Shown here piece after piece: positions 29,229 to 41,512 of a stretch of 64,000 nt of DNA; positions within the stretch are counted from its first letter, which is position 1; each line of letters starts with the position of its first letter. The stretch spans positions 25,274,501 to 25,338,500 of the forward strand of contig OY821787.1 of the NCBI GenBank assembly GCA_963682175.1. Reading direction: 5' to 3'. Source of the DNA: Triglochin maritima (lineage: Eukaryota > Streptophyta > Magnoliopsida > Alismatales > Juncaginaceae). The notes under the pieces were generated by a model that saw nothing but the letters and a program-made list of their open reading frames with translations, made no database searches and was not told where the DNA came from. Both the position numbers and the translations under genes were made by a program.

Positions 29229-31634
29229 ATGGAACAACCTATAACTCTGAGGGATCGATGCTATCCAGCGATGGCTGCTCAGCCATCGTGCATCGTTATG
29301 CCCACCATACCGGGTCGCGACTTCGAACTTAAGGCACAATACATGAGTATGTTGCCTAAGTTCACCTCTAGGGAAGACCCATACCTCTTCCTTACAGAAA
29401 TTGAGGAAATCTGCTCTCTTATGCAATACCAGCATATTCTTGAGGAGGCAGTGCGTCTGAAATTCGTACCTCTAGCACTGAAGGATGACGCTAAGAAATG
29501 GCTATATAGTCTAGCCGAAAGATCTATTAGGAGTTGGGCTGAGTTTGTTCAAGTATTCCTGAAAAAATATTTTCCCAACCATAAGACTATGAGGATTAGG
29601 AATGAAATTGTTGCATTCGTTCAGTCTGAGAGCGAGCCGTTCTATTCCTATCTAGAAAGATTCAAAAGTGTTCTGACCCAATGCCCTCATCATGGAATTC
29701 CGAGATGGCAATTATGTCAAATTATTTATGAGGGATTGACACCCACATCTAGGGTTATGGTAGATTCCGTAAGCCAAGGGAACTTTATGTCGAAAAATGA
29801 AAATGATGCCTGGACTTTCCTTGAGGAATTAGCTGAAAACAGTATGCAATGGGACAATGCTAGAACACCGCTTAACCCGAGTATTGGATCTAGAATAGCA
29901 AGTCAACCCAAACCAGGTGTCTTAGCTGTAGATGCCAACATAGCGGCTGAAGCAAAACTAGCTACCCTTATGCGTAGAATGGAAAGTTTAGAGCTACAAA
30001 CCCAAAACCGAGTGAATCAAGCCTCGTCTATCCCTTGCTCTAGATGTGGTCAGACTGGTCATGTAATGGAGGATTGTGCGGACTGGGACCAAGTTAATGT
30101 CATGTATAACCATGTTAGAAATGACCCATACGCATCAACCTATAACTCGGGTTGGCGTAATAATTCTAATTTCTCATCAAACCAACATGGTCAACCTCCT
30201 AGACAACAACCAAACCCGTATAACCAAAATAATACATCATCTGGGTTTAGTAACAATAACGATCATGAGGTTAGGTTGACAAGCTTGGAAAATTTGATGA
30301 AAACCTTTCTACAAACAACCAACCAGACCTTCCAAAGGCTTGAGACACAAGTCAGCCAACTAGCACAAATAGTAGGTGAAAGAGAAAAGGGTCGGTTTCC
30401 AAGTCAACCTGAGGTGAACCCAAGATCTAATAATTCATATCAATCCTATCAAGCACCTTTAGGAAATAACAACCCTAGACCGGTTCAAATGGTTAATGAG
30501 GAAGGACCATTCCAACAAATAAATGTTGTAGTATCATTACGGTCTGGAAGACAAGTTGATAACATTGTGGTAAATCCTAGAACGTCTAATCAATCTAGCC
30601 ATCAAACTACCACATATGACCTAACCATTGCACCCGACATCCAATCTGAAGCGCCCAACCCACCTACTCAACCTGAACCTATAGCTCAACCTGAACCTGA
30701 GCGAGTCTATGTTCCTAAAGCCCCATTCCCCAATAGACTCAAAAAGAACTCAAGTGCACAAATAGAGAAAATCTTGGAAGTATTTAAGCAAGTTAAGGTG
30801 AACATTCCACTCTTAGACATGATTCAACAAATACCTGCTTATGCTAAATTCTTAAAAGATTTGTGCACTAAAAAGAGAAAAACAAACGTACCAAAGAAGG
30901 CATTCTTAACTGCAAACATAAGTTCTATTTTGTCCAACACATCTCCTATAAAATATAAGGATCCTGGATGTCCCACAATTTCATGTGCAATAGGAGATAC
31001 TTTTATCAACAAAGCCCTTCTAGACCTTGGTGCTAGTGTTAACCTACTCCCTTACTCTGTCTATGAGCAAATGAACCTTGGTCCACTAAAACCCTCTAAG
31101 ACAACCCTTCAATTTGCTGATTGTTCTATTAAGAAACCAAGAGGTATAGTAGAGGATGTTTTGATCAAGGTTGGTGACTTCATTTACCCAGTGGATTTTG
31201 TCGTACTAGATACCGCACCTGTTGTAAATCCTAACCGACAAATCCCTGTAATTCTAGGCAGACCCTTTTTAGCCACTTCGGAAGCATTGATAAACTGTCG
31301 TAATGGGCTCATGAAATTATCTTTTGGGAACTTAAAAGCTGAATTTAATATCTTTCATATTGATAGTGAGCCAGAAATAACATGCAATCAAAGTGACGTT
31401 GTGATGAAATCACGAATCTATAATATTTCTGAATCATCACAAAATCAAAAAGGAAGTAAGAAAAAGGGGAGGAATTCATCTACACACCCACCGTCACTCG
31501 AGCAAATAAGAGAACCAATTTATGTGAGGGGTGTGGAACCTGTGAATCAGGACTTTCATTGCAACATGGGGAACAATTCAACTGGATACATGCACCAATA
31601 TGGTGTCATTCAATCCAGTTCTGACTATGGTTGA
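29229..31634 (+). CDS. Gag-protease of A family under a B-type LTR
   Basis: 801 aa, uninterrupted. The start ATG comes from the chimeric junction and reads MEQPITLRDRCYPAM. Capsid segment about residues 20-220 (SMLPKFTSREDPYLF, KDDAKKWLYS, KKYFPNHKTMRIRNEIV). Zinc knuckle CSRCGQTGHVMEDC near 271. Asn- and Gln-rich spacer, then SLRSGRQVDN. Aspartic protease with LDLGASVNLLPYS near 598 and VILGRPFLATSEALI near 675. It ends in a basic and polar tail without RT similarity. It could supply capsid and protease to partners but cannot reverse-transcribe. An open frame of this length suggests recent activity or selection. Confidence 0.93.
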   Translation: MEQPITLRDRCYPAMAAQPSCIVMPTIPGRDFELKAQYMSMLPKFTSREDPYLFLTEIEEICSLMQYQHILEEAVRLKFVPLALKDDAKKWLYSLAERSIRSWAEFVQVFLKKYFPNHKTMRIRNEIVAFVQSESEPFYSYLERFKSVLTQCPHHGIPRWQLCQIIYEGLTPTSRVMVDSVSQGNFMSKNENDAWTFLEELAENSMQWDNARTPLNPSIGSRIASQPKPGVLAVDANIAAEAKLATLMRRMESLELQTQNRVNQASSIPCSRCGQTGHVMEDCADWDQVNVMYNHVRNDPYASTYNSGWRNNSNFSSNQHGQPPRQQPNPYNQNNTSSGFSNNNDHEVRLTSLENLMKTFLQTTNQTFQRLETQVSQLAQIVGEREKGRFPSQPEVNPRSNNSYQSYQAPLGNNNPRPVQMVNEEGPFQQINVVVSLRSGRQVDNIVVNPRTSNQSSHQTTTYDLTIAPDIQSEAPNPPTQPEPIAQPEPERVYVPKAPFPNRLKKNSSAQIEKILEVFKQVKVNIPLLDMIQQIPAYAKFLKDLCTKKRKTNVPKKAFLTANISSILSNTSPIKYKDPGCPTISCAIGDTFINKALLDLGASVNLLPYSVYEQMNLGPLKPSKTTLQFADCSIKKPRGIVEDVLIKVGDFIYPVDFVVLDTAPVVNPNRQIPVILGRPFLATSEALINCRNGLMKLSFGNLKAEFNIFHIDSEPEITCNQSDVVMKSRIYNISESSQNQKGSKKKGRNSSTHPPSLEQIREPIYVRGVEPVNQDFHCNMGNNSTGYMHQYGVIQSSSDYG

Positions 31635-32741
31635 CTTTGAGCAAATTCCATCCTTCCACCGTAGTTCACCAAGGTAATAAGTGCATTTGCTTTATATTTG
31701 CATACATTGAGGACAATGCATGATTTAGGTGTGGGGGGGTGTTTATGTATATATTTATCTATAGATCTGTCTTTTATTTCTAAAAAAAAAGAAAAAAAAG
31801 AAAAAGAAAAAAATCAATGTTTCATGACATAGCTTAAGATTGAACTGCCAAAACCCGTGTACAAATTGCATTGAGTTTTTGTTCCTTATTATATAGTTCT
31901 GCTTGTAGAAATTATGACATAAATCTAAGTTCCAAAGAAATAACTCATTGCCCTTTAAGATATGTATGCACTTAAATTGGATGAATCAAATCTTTGAAGT
32001 GGTTGATAAAAAGCAGAGGTTGAGGAAAATATACCGGGAAGTGTGGACTTCTAATAGTAATTAAGCCTTGAGGAAAATAAAAATAAAAATAAAGGAATAA
32101 AGTGAAGAAAACACATTTTGCAAAATGATTACAAAAGCCCAAGCCTTTGAGTCACTGGTCCGTAGGGGTATCTTGAAACCCGGTAACTTGAGTCTACCAG
32201 CTCGGGATTATCGACCAAACTCGCTACACGAATGCAAAAAGGGTAAAAGTGTCAAAAAGCAAATGTGTTGAATCACGGAAGAAAAAAAAAATACTCAAGG
32301 CCCAAAGCTAAAAGAATGATCCATGTCATGGTTCATCCGAATGATACTTCACCACCAGAGGAGGCGTGCAAAATAATTTAAGTAATAACATGCGTAGAAG
32401 GGTTAATGGTGTGAATGTTGGAGGAACAAAGACCAAGTCATATTTTTAATGAGTTAGATTTATATAATGAGCATGCAAAAATTCTTAGTGAAATGTATAA
32501 GGTTGAGGTAGGGATATTGAGAACTATTAATGAAACGTTGATTTAGGATTTTGTGGGTATATCAGCTGAAAACCCTCAGGAGACAACACTCCTCCTCCTA
32601 GAAAACTTGGAGGTTTAAAGGCTTGTTGCACATGCTAAGTGCAACCGTGATTCCTACGAAAGTGAGTTAGGATTTCCTTGTTTTCATTTTTCTTAAATTC
32701 TGTTTTGCTAGGGACTAGCAAAATCTAGGTGTGGGGGTATT
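31635..32741 (+). other. Element A 3' noncoding region
   Basis: CATTGAGGACAATGCATG and TTAGGTGTGGGGGGGTG at 31705-31744, then a middle part unlike B, C and D except for islands such as CGACCAAACTCGCTACACGA. At the end lie hairpin CCTCC-TAGAAAACTT-GGAGG (about 32594-32613), hairpin GTTGCAC/GTGCAAC (32625-32645) and the PPT AGGTGTGGGGGTATT (32727-32741). Confidence 0.82.
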
Positions 32742-33971
32742 TGATGCATTGCATACATTGCATCATATGTCTTTCATTTAGATTACTTTTACATCAATAA
32801 ATGCTACTAAGGTATGTGTTTAGTCTTATTTACAGAATACAGGGACCTGAATGCAATTTACGCACATCCCGAGCATAAACGCGTGCAAAAGACTCATTTC
32901 TTTCATAAAGACCAAGTTCAAGATTATCGGGTTACGAATGGAAATGTATCCAAGCATAAAAGCATTCAAGTCCTAATTGCAAAAAGAACAAGGACTTAAG
33001 CACAAAAGTATTCGGGGACTTAACTGCAAAAAGTCAAGGACCTAATTGCAATTAAAGCACCAAAATATTATCTTGGAGAAAATCTAAAGAAAAATCAATG
33101 TAAATCTCCAAACATATAAAGGAATTAATCCGGAGCTCAAAAGAATGGAAAGAAATCATCCAGACGCGCAAAGGAGGATCAAATCATACCATAAACTACC
33201 AGCAAAAATCCGGATTAAATCAGAGAAGATTGTGCGGCGAAATCGCCGCATATCACATACATTGTGCGGCGGAAACGCCGCCCCCTCAACGATCTGTGTG
33301 CTCCAATTTCGTCCAGTCGTGTCTGGACACGTGTACTTTCCAATATTATACCTAGATCCCTTGTAGCAACTATAAATAGACCCGAGAACGATGTTAGAAG
33401 GGTCCTTAGTCTTTGGTGGTAGTTTTTATTCTAAATCTTAGTTTTGTATTCTTCTTTTCATTAATAAAATTCTGTCTTTTATTTCTTACTTTTAGTTTTC
33501 TTTTGTAATGTCTCAAGGACCCCTTCTTCCTCCCTCTATGAGTTTCTAACTCCTTCCAAAGGGTGGAGGTGACGGATTAGGGTGAAGAGAAGATGAATGA
33601 ATGTTATTATTTTAATTTCGTGTTAGTATATTTTGATTACTTGAGTTTATGTTAAATCATTTATCATGTAATGCTTTATAACTAATATGATTTATTATAA
33701 GTTTCTAAATTCTCTAATCTAAACCTTAAATCTAAACCTCCACCCGATGGAATTCACATCTTTGTTCTTGTTTTAGTTTTAATTGTTCTTGTTTCTTGCT
33801 TTAAATAACTAAAATCCAAAAATCTCAAAACCCAAATTTATTCTTCTCTCTTCTTCTTTTCCCTTAATCGAAATCACACAAATAACAAATCTCTCCCTCC
33901 TTGTGTTCGACCCGTACTTGCCACCGCTTCATCGCGGCCGTGCACTTGCGGTATAAATTTAATTCTCATCA
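32742..33971 (+). repeat. Element A 3' LTR
   Basis: 1230 bp, same length as the 5' LTR, with about 8 substitutions. TATA at 33371-33378. Followed by the target duplication ACATG. Confidence 0.95.
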
Positions 33972-33976
33972 ACATG

Positions 33977-34692
33977 CATTAGTTAGTAGGAATTACATTG
34001 CAACAAGTGCGAGTTGAGCGTTTGTTTGGAGAGTTGATTGCTAGATTAAGACTCCAAAACACTACTAAGGAGGGGTTGTCTCATATAAGATAAGGTGGGG
34101 GAATTCATCACCCTTTCCTTCGCCCCAATAACCACACTAATTAAGAGCCTATTTTTTAAATCAAGTAGCATTGGCCCTAAGGATCTCGAGCGCATTAGGA
34201 GAGTGATCCGGTCACGACCGTCATGGCTTGATCGACGTCGGCCACTCTGTCGATAGTAGGAGAGACGAGATCTCTGGATCTTGGCTCACTTGCTAGGCTT
34301 TATGGTCTTCACCGTAGGGAGGTGAGGCATGTTGAGGCTGCGTGACCTCGCAGTTAGGCGTCATATAGCTGTAAGGATCTATAGTGACCTTAGGATTGTT
34401 TGAGTCTTTTTTGCTTGTGTGCTTCTACCGGTACCTACCCGTTGTAGCATAAGAACTTCTTCTCTTCTCTACTGAGTCATTCCCTCTCTTCTGTGTCCTC
34501 ATGTCTTCTCCTCTATGCATATTCTGTTTGAGTTGTTCAAAAAAAAGTTTTGGTTCCTGTGGGTGTGCACCTTTGTGCATACTTGTGTGGGCACGAGACG
34601 AGAGTGGTCGTTTGACGAGGTGTGTTGTCAATCTTGCCTCGGTAGTCGATTTCTCGATGCCTTCATCTTCTCGTGTCGCACACGGTCCGGGT
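33977..34692 (+). other. Element C leader, second part
   Basis: Continuation of 18301-18731 after element A. Collinear with the D leader (for example GAGTTGAGCGTTTG and GACGAGAGTGGTCG). No gene seen. Confidence 0.8.
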
Positions 34693-37163
34693 TCCATGGC
34701 TGCTCAGTACCACGAGGAGCTGCAGTTGTTGTACCCACCTGTTCCACCTGTTCTTCCTGGTCTTGCTCTCATACCTCTCCGTGATCGATGCTACCCGAGT
34801 CGTACTGCTCTACCCTCGTACATCGTATTACCAGAGGTGAATGTGAACCACTTTGAGGTTAAGCCTCAGTTTATATCCATGCTCCCTCACTTCAATGGGA
34901 AAGGTGACCTCTATATCTTTCTAAGGGAATTTGAGGAGGTCTGTGCTATGTTCAAGCTGCAACAACTTAGCACAGACTTCATCCATCTTAGGCTTGTCCC
35001 CTTTGCACTGAAGGATGATGCCAAGAAGTGGTTTTACAACAACCAGGCCAATGCCTTTAGGACTTGAGATGAGTTTCAATCTACATTCCTCAAGAAGTAC
35101 TTTCCAAATCATCGGACTCAAAAACTGAGGAACAAAATCAATTCATTTTATCAGCATCAGACCGAATCATTCCATGCATACTTAGAGATGTTGAAGGAGC
35201 TACTATCCTCATGCCCTCACCATGACATCAAGATGTGGTGCATGTGTTAGATTGTGTACGAGGGTCTTCACATCCCATCCCGAACACTCCTTGAGTCCAT
35301 GTGTCAAGGAGAGTTCTTAGGAAAGGATGAAAGGGAGACGTGAGCCTTCCTAGAAGACCTCGTTGAGAGAACCATGCAGTGGGAGAGTATGAGGGAACCA
35401 CCCGCATCATCTACCATATGAGCAAGGATCACAAATGCAAACTCGACTAGATCCGGTGTCGCATTTGCTGTCGATACCACTACGGCCACCGAGGCGCGCA
35501 TGGCAACCCTATTCACCGTATGGATTCTTGAGCTCCAAAACCAGCACAATGTGTCACATGTGTCTGCATCTGGTCCAATTCCCTGTCATCTATGTGGTAG
35601 GATAGGTCATATAAGAGGTGAGTGTGCATCCATTCCTCCTGAGATGGAACATGTCAATGGCATCTATGATAAATCCAGGAATGTCACATATTCATCATCA
35701 TATAGCCCTAGATGGAGGAACCACCCTAATTTTCATGGAACCATAACAATACCCCATGTGGTCCTTCAAACTTCTCTCGACCACCTAACCAACCACACCA
35801 ACCTCCCATGCATTCACAGTCTCATCACCAACCCCAAGCTCAAAGCACCAACCCACCAAGTATCCCAAATTCTAACAACTTGGAAACCTGGTTTAATTCG
35901 CTTGAGAACTTAACTCGTGGACTTGAGAACTCTGTAAAAAACTTTATATCATCCACGAGTCAAGTCCTCACTTCAAACCAGCAGACCATCAAATCTCTGG
36001 AGCTTCAGATGGGCCAACTCGCTCAGTCTGTGCATGAGAGAGAGAGGGAGTCTGCCTAGCCAACCTGTGGCTAACCCCCGTGCTCAACATCACTTGAATA
36101 TACAAAATGCAAGTTCCAGACGGCAGGGGGCAAGTGAACTACGTGGAAGAACCTATGGACCATGTCAATGCCATTGTGACCCTGAGAAATGGGAAGCAGG
36201 TCCACAACCACGTTTCCTTGCCACTAAATTCATCTGTGCAGCCCCTTTGTGGGAATGATGGTGAGAAAGAGGCCGAGGGTGAGAGTAATACACCAACGCC
36301 TCCTTCTCAGGCATCGCAGAAGACCTACCTGGCAAAAGCTCCATATCCTAGTAGGTCGTCTAAGAAATAGAGTGACAATGTGGATAAAATGCTGGAGATA
36401 TTCAAGAAGGTGAATGTCAACATTCCTTTGTTAGACATGATTCAACAAATACCTTCCTATGCAAAATTCCTGAAGGATTGTTGTACGACTAAGAGGAAAA
36501 CCAGCGTCCCTAGCAAAACCTTTTTGGCGGCTAATGTGAGCTCGATCATTTCGAACCCAACGTACGTAAAATTGAAGGACCCAGGAAGTCCAACAATTTC
36601 ATGTGTCATTGGGGACTCTCGCATTAATAATGTCTTGCTAGATTTAGGGTCGACGGTTAACCTCTTACCAGCTTATGTGTATCAACGATTAAGTCTAGTC
36701 AAGCTCAAGCCTAGGAAACAACTTTACAGTTGGTTGATCGTTCGATCAAAGCCCCTATGGGGGTCATTGAAGATGTCCTAATCAAGGTCGGTGATTTCAT
36801 ATTTCTTGTTGACTTCGTCATCCTTGAGACTTAACCAATCAAGACTACCACTCTCAGATTCCATTGATTTTGGGTAAACCTTTTCTGGTGACATCAAATG
36901 CCTTAATCAATTGTCTAACTAGACTCATGAAATTGTCATTCGGGAACTTGACCGCGACATTCCATGTGTTCAATATGGCTAGGCATCCTACATCTTTCGA
37001 GAACCCCATGGAAATTAATTTTATCCAGGACATGGAAGAAGAAATAGAAGAAGAGTACCCCCTGATTCATGAAAATCTAAATACTTACACCATGGATGAT
37101 TTCGATCATGAAGAGGATGGGGGCGAGTTGAGCAATGATGTGCATGATATTCAGTACATGTGA
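34693..37163 (+). pseudogene. Element C gag-protease pseudogene
   Basis: Reads LIPLRDRCYPSRTALPS, MLPHFNGKGDLYIFLREFEE, FALKDDAKKWFYN, zinc knuckle CHLCGRIGHIRGEC (about 35585-35626), KTYLAKAPYPS, VNIPLLDMIQQIP, LLDLGSTVNLLP (about 36640) and ILGKPFLVTSNALI. TGG-to-TGA stop in RTWDEF at 35064-35066, further stops near 35248, 35341 and 35418, a frameshift in the (GA)n tract near 36035, and another around 36715. Same Gag family as D. Confidence 0.9.
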
Positions 37164-39007
37164 GCTCCTCCTATCTTACATCTTGAGCTAGATATCACGC
37201 CTTGCCTTGAGGAGTCACCCACAATTGAGCTTAAACAACTCCCTAAGGAACTGAAACACGTTTTTCTTAGGCCCGATAGGTCATTTCCGGTGATTATTTC
37301 ATCGACGTTGGCTGGTGATCAGGAAGAACGTCTGATTTGAGTCCTAAAGCAGCGTAAATCAGCCATTGGGTGGTCCTTGAAGGACATTAAAGGGATAAGT
37401 CCCGACGTCGTGCAACACCACATCTTTATGGAGGATGAGGCACGACTACATCGCGACGCAGAGAGGCGTTTAAATCCAGCCATGATGGAAGTAGTTAAGA
37501 AAGAGATCATCAAATGTTTAGATCATGCCATCATTTTTCCCATTTCGGATACTGCTTAGATCATGGCATCATCTAGGTTGTGCCCAAGAAGTCGGGTATC
37601 ACGGTTGTCCAGAATGAAAGCAATGAGCTTGTACCCGCACGACTTCAAACTGGGTGGCGAGTTTGCATTGACTATAGGAAGTTGAACGTGGTCACGCCTA
37701 AGGACCACTTCCCTCGCTGGGCACGCCTATTACTGTTTCCTTGATGGTTATTCGGGGTACAATCAAATCCCAGTTGCCCCTGAAGACCAAGAGAAAACCA
37801 CGTTCACTTGTCGTTTTGGGACGTTTGCTTATAGACGGATGCCTTTCGGACTATGCAATGCACTAGCAACATTCCAACGTTGCATGTTGAGTATCTTTTC
37901 CGATATGGTCGAGAACTTCCTTGAGATTTTCATGGATAATTTCTCGGTTCATGGCATCTCCTTTGATGAGTGCTTGCACCACTTGAGCCTTGTTCTCAAG
38001 AGGTGATCTGAAAGGAACTTAGCCCTTAATTGGGAAAAGTGTCATTTCATGGTTACAAAAGGCATCGTATTGGGTCATGTAGTATCTCGTGATAGTATCG
38101 AGGTGGATAGGGCAAAGATTGAGCATATTTCTAAGCTTCCACCACCCACCTCGGTAAAGAAATCCGGTCATTCCTTGGACACGCTGGTTTTTACCAACGG
38201 TTTATTATGGATTTCAGCAAGATAGCTTGCCCCTTGACAAGCTTGCTTGCTAAAGGTACCTCTTTTGAGTTCACACCCGAGTGCATGACTGCATTTGAGT
38301 TTCTGAAGCGTGAGTTGACCTCCACTCCTATTATTAATGCACCGGTGTGGACTCTACCTTTCGAGCTGATGTGTGACACATCTGACTATGCGATAGGAGC
38401 AGTTTTGAGTCAGAAAGTTGACAAATTTCCTCATGTGATCTACTATACAAGTCGTACTCTCAATGCCGCCCAGCTCAACTACTCCGTTATTGAGAAAGAG
38501 TTCCTCGCGATCATATTTGCGTTGGAAAAATTTCACTTGTACCCCATTGGGTCGCACGTCATCATCTACACTGATCACTCAGCTTTTTGCTACCTTTTGT
38601 CTAAAAAGGATGTGAAACCCGTTTCCTACGTTGGATCTTGTTGTTGCAAGAGTTTGACCTGGAAATACAGACAAGAAGGGATGCAAGAATGTCGTGGCAG
38701 ATCACCTCTCTCGTTCCAGTTGATCTTTCACCGGATCCACTGGTGAACGAGTTCTTCCCTGATGAGAATCTTATGGCAATAGCCTCTCCCCCGTGGTTCG
38801 TTGACATTGTGAACTATTTAGCAACCGGGGAGGTGCCAGCTCATTGGACTCACAATGAGAAAGTAAAGTTCAAGTCGTTAGTCAAGTACTTCTATTGGCA
38901 TGACCCCTACTTATTTAAGTATTGTGCCGATCAAATCAAAAGAATGTGCAATCCTAACGATGAGATTCAGATTGTCTAGTCCTTTTGCCATAAGGAGGCA
39001 TGTGGTG
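37164..39007 (+). pseudogene. Element C pol pseudogene: RT, RNase H, start of integrase
   Basis: Linker ESPTIELKQLPKELKHVFL, AIGWSLKDIKGISPDVVQHH, RT start NELVPARLQTGWRVCIDYRK, a deletion after DHFP, then CFLDGYSGYNQIPVAPEDQE and MPFGLCNALATFQRCM. The polymerase motif reads FMDNFSVHG, so the second catalytic Asp is Asn. RNase H has CDTSDYAIGAVLSQ, EKEFLAIIFALEKF and YTDHSAFCYLL (about 38370-38600). HWTHNEKVKFKSLVKYFYWH and the first part of the integrase zinc finger follow, up to the A2 insertion site TGGTG (39003-39007). Several stops and shifts. Confidence 0.9.
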
Positions 39008-40207
39008 TGATGCATTGCATACATTGCATCATATGTCTTTCATTTAGATTAATTTTATATCAATAAATGCTACTAATGTATGTGTTTAGTCTTATTTACA
39101 TAATACAGGGACCTGAATGCAAATTACCCATATCCCGAGCATAAATGCGTGCAAGAGACTCATTTCTATCATAAAGACCCAGTCAAGATTATCGGGATTC
39201 AAATGGAAGTTCATCCAAGCATAAAAGCATTCAAATACCTAATTACAAAAAGGTCAGGGACTTAAGCACGAAAGTAGTCAGGGACTTAATTGCAAAAGCT
39301 GAGGACCCGACTGCAAATTACGAGTACCAAAAGATTATTTTGGAGAAGTTCTAGAGAAAAATCAATTTGGATCTCCAAATATATGAAGAAATTAACTCGG
39401 ATCTCCAAAGATATGCAATAATTAATCCGGACGCGCAAATGACAGCTGAAACATACCATAAACACACAGGAAAAATCCGGGTCGATTCTGAGCAAAAAAG
39501 GTGGCGATTCCGCCGCACCTCATGTACAAATTGCGGCGATTCCGCCGCACAAAAGTTGATCCGTGCGCTCAAATTTTTACCAATGTTGTATTGACGCGTG
39601 TACTTTCCTTTTATATATTGGGATCCCTTGTATCGGCTATAAATAGCCCCGAAACGATGTTGTAAAGGGTCCTTAGTTTTTGTTCCACATTTAAGTAATA
39701 AAATTCTGTTCTTTTATTTCTTGTTTTTAGTTTTCTTTTGTAGTTTCTCTAGGACCCCTTCTCCTTCCCTCCATCCATGAGTTTCTAACTCTCTCCAAAG
39801 GGTGGGGGTGACGGATTTAGGGTGATGAGAAGAAGAATAAAGTTATTATTTTAATTTCGTGTTAGTATATATTTTGATTACTTGAGTTTATGTTGAATCA
39901 TTTATCATGTAATGCTTTATAACTAATGTGATTTATTATAAGTTTCAGAATTCTCTAATCCAAACCCGATATCTAAACCTCCACCCGCTGGACTCCCATC
40001 CATATTTGTTTTCTTTTTAGTTTTCCTTTTGTTGTTCTCGCTTTAGATAATTAAAAAAATCAAAAATATCAAACCAACATTATTTCTCTCTCTTTCTTCC
40101 TTAATCGAAAATCACAAAAATAACATCTCTCCCTCCTTGTGTTCGACTCGTACTTGTCACGTCTTCATTAACGTCGTGCACTTGCGGTATAAATTTAATT
40201 CCCATCA
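39008..40207 (+). repeat. Element A2 5' LTR
   Basis: 1200 bp. Dyads GTGGCGATTCCGCCGCAC (about 39501-39518) and TGCGGCGATTCCGCCGCA (39532-39549) lie before TATAAATA (39638-39645). Arms GGGTGGGGGT (39800-39809) and ACCTCCACCC (39977-39986) still pair, with one G-U. The U5 hairpin is changed to CGTC-TTCATT-AACG (40160-40173), keeping two pairs by double substitution. Confidence 0.93.
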
Positions 40208-40213
40208 AGTTTT

Positions 40214-40231
40214 TGGCGCCGTTGCCGGGGA
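40214..40231 (+). promoter_or_regulatory. Element A2 PBS (tRNA-Asp)
   Basis: Perfect TGGCGCCGTTGCCGGGGA. Confidence 0.94.
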
Positions 40232-41512
40232 GGCGACGAAGATTTTGTTTATTTTTTGTGATTTCGATTCTATCCTGTTTATCGTGTGCGCGATCTAACT
40301 ATTTGGGTTTGCGTTTCACGAGACAACAGAGTGCGCGGCGAAATCCGGGCACATTCGGAGCAAGAAGGGCGGCGAAATCGCCGCATCTCAAGCACAACCT
40401 GCGGCGGATCCTCCGCACATCTGAAGCATCTGGGCTTCAATTTTTTCTGGGGTCGTCTCCATCTCTGGGTTGACTCGTAGAGCATCTGGGAAATTTCGAG
40501 AGCGGGCGGCGAACCCGTCTGAGCATTGCGGAGGTAACTTTTCTTGCCTTTCTCGTAAAATCTTAATTTTTTGAAAAGTTCATTTTCGTAGAACTACACG
40601 TGTTAGGGTAAAATTCCATAATTGACAATAATTCAACTCTGACCTAAAAATTGGCAAAATTAGAAGGACTTCTTAGTGCATGCATCATATAGTGTTTTGT
40701 TTGCGTTATTCTTGCTAAATTCTCGCAAATTATTTTTTTGTTTTTGTTGAAGAGTGCTGAAGGCAAGGTACGTGCGCGGTTTTTTATCGATTGCATTTAA
40801 GTATATAATCTAGTTTGCATACAACCTTGCAATTGCCCCCACAAAAAAGACCAATGTTTGGCTATCTTTTCTAGATTTAAGTTAAACTATCTTAAGGGCA
40901 ACTCCGTAGGAAAAGATACGGTGGAGATTTCATCACCCTTCCGTGGCCCACAAATCACAATCCTAAAGTGTCACCCAAGCCTTAAAATTAAAATCAATTA
41001 GACATTGGCCCCTAAAGACTCGGACTCAATTAAGGAGAAGATTGGTTTGACTTGTTATGACTTGAAGCTGATCGAATTTGATTTGGTGTCTAGAAAGTGT
41101 TTTTGTGTTGACGTAAGTCTTCCAAGCGAAGTGGTTGTCTAATTGGCACCGACTCTGTCGGAAGCGCCCCCTCTAGCTATACACTGCCTGACCAAGTTGG
41201 TTTGATGAGTGAGGGAGGTGAATCAAGCGAGCCAGTTCGACTCAACCAGTTAGGAGTCGTCTAGAATTAGGCTCCCTTAGGTCTAGGATTGTTTGAACCG
41301 TGCTTGTTTAGGAAACTTCTGACCAACCCTCTCATCTATCTTTAGAGTTAAGTTTCCCTTCTCCTCTGAGTCATCTTCTTCTCACCTTCTTCTACGTTAT
41401 AGTCTCCTCCCCTCTACACTCTCTGGTAGCGTTTTTAGGGTTGAGTCGAGCACTTTTTATGAGTTTAGCCTCGTAGTGGTGAGAGTGGTCGACTCGAGAG
41501 TGTTTGGTTGAG
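40232..41512 (+). other. Element A2 leader, A-to-B switch near 41350
   Basis: GC-rich dyads at about 40333-40415 as in A. Up to about 41350 the text follows A (TTTAGAGTTA...TTTCCC); from TTCCCTTCTCCTCTGAGTC it follows B (24288-24308 and on). The families share CTTCCCTTCTC at the switch. Confidence 0.82.

Larger units (their letters stand above)
18737..33971 (+). mobile_element. Element A: Athila-like gag-pro element, carrying element B
   Basis: 1230-bp LTRs (18737-19966 and 32742-33971) with target duplications ACATG at 18732-18736 and 33972-33976. I counted about 8 LTR differences (about 0.7%). The interior has a tRNA-Asp PBS, leader and gag, then element B with a rearranged junction, then a full gag-protease ORF, a 3' noncoding region and a PPT. 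No RT, RNase H or integrase exists anywhere in it. It is inserted in the leader of element C. Confidence 0.93.
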
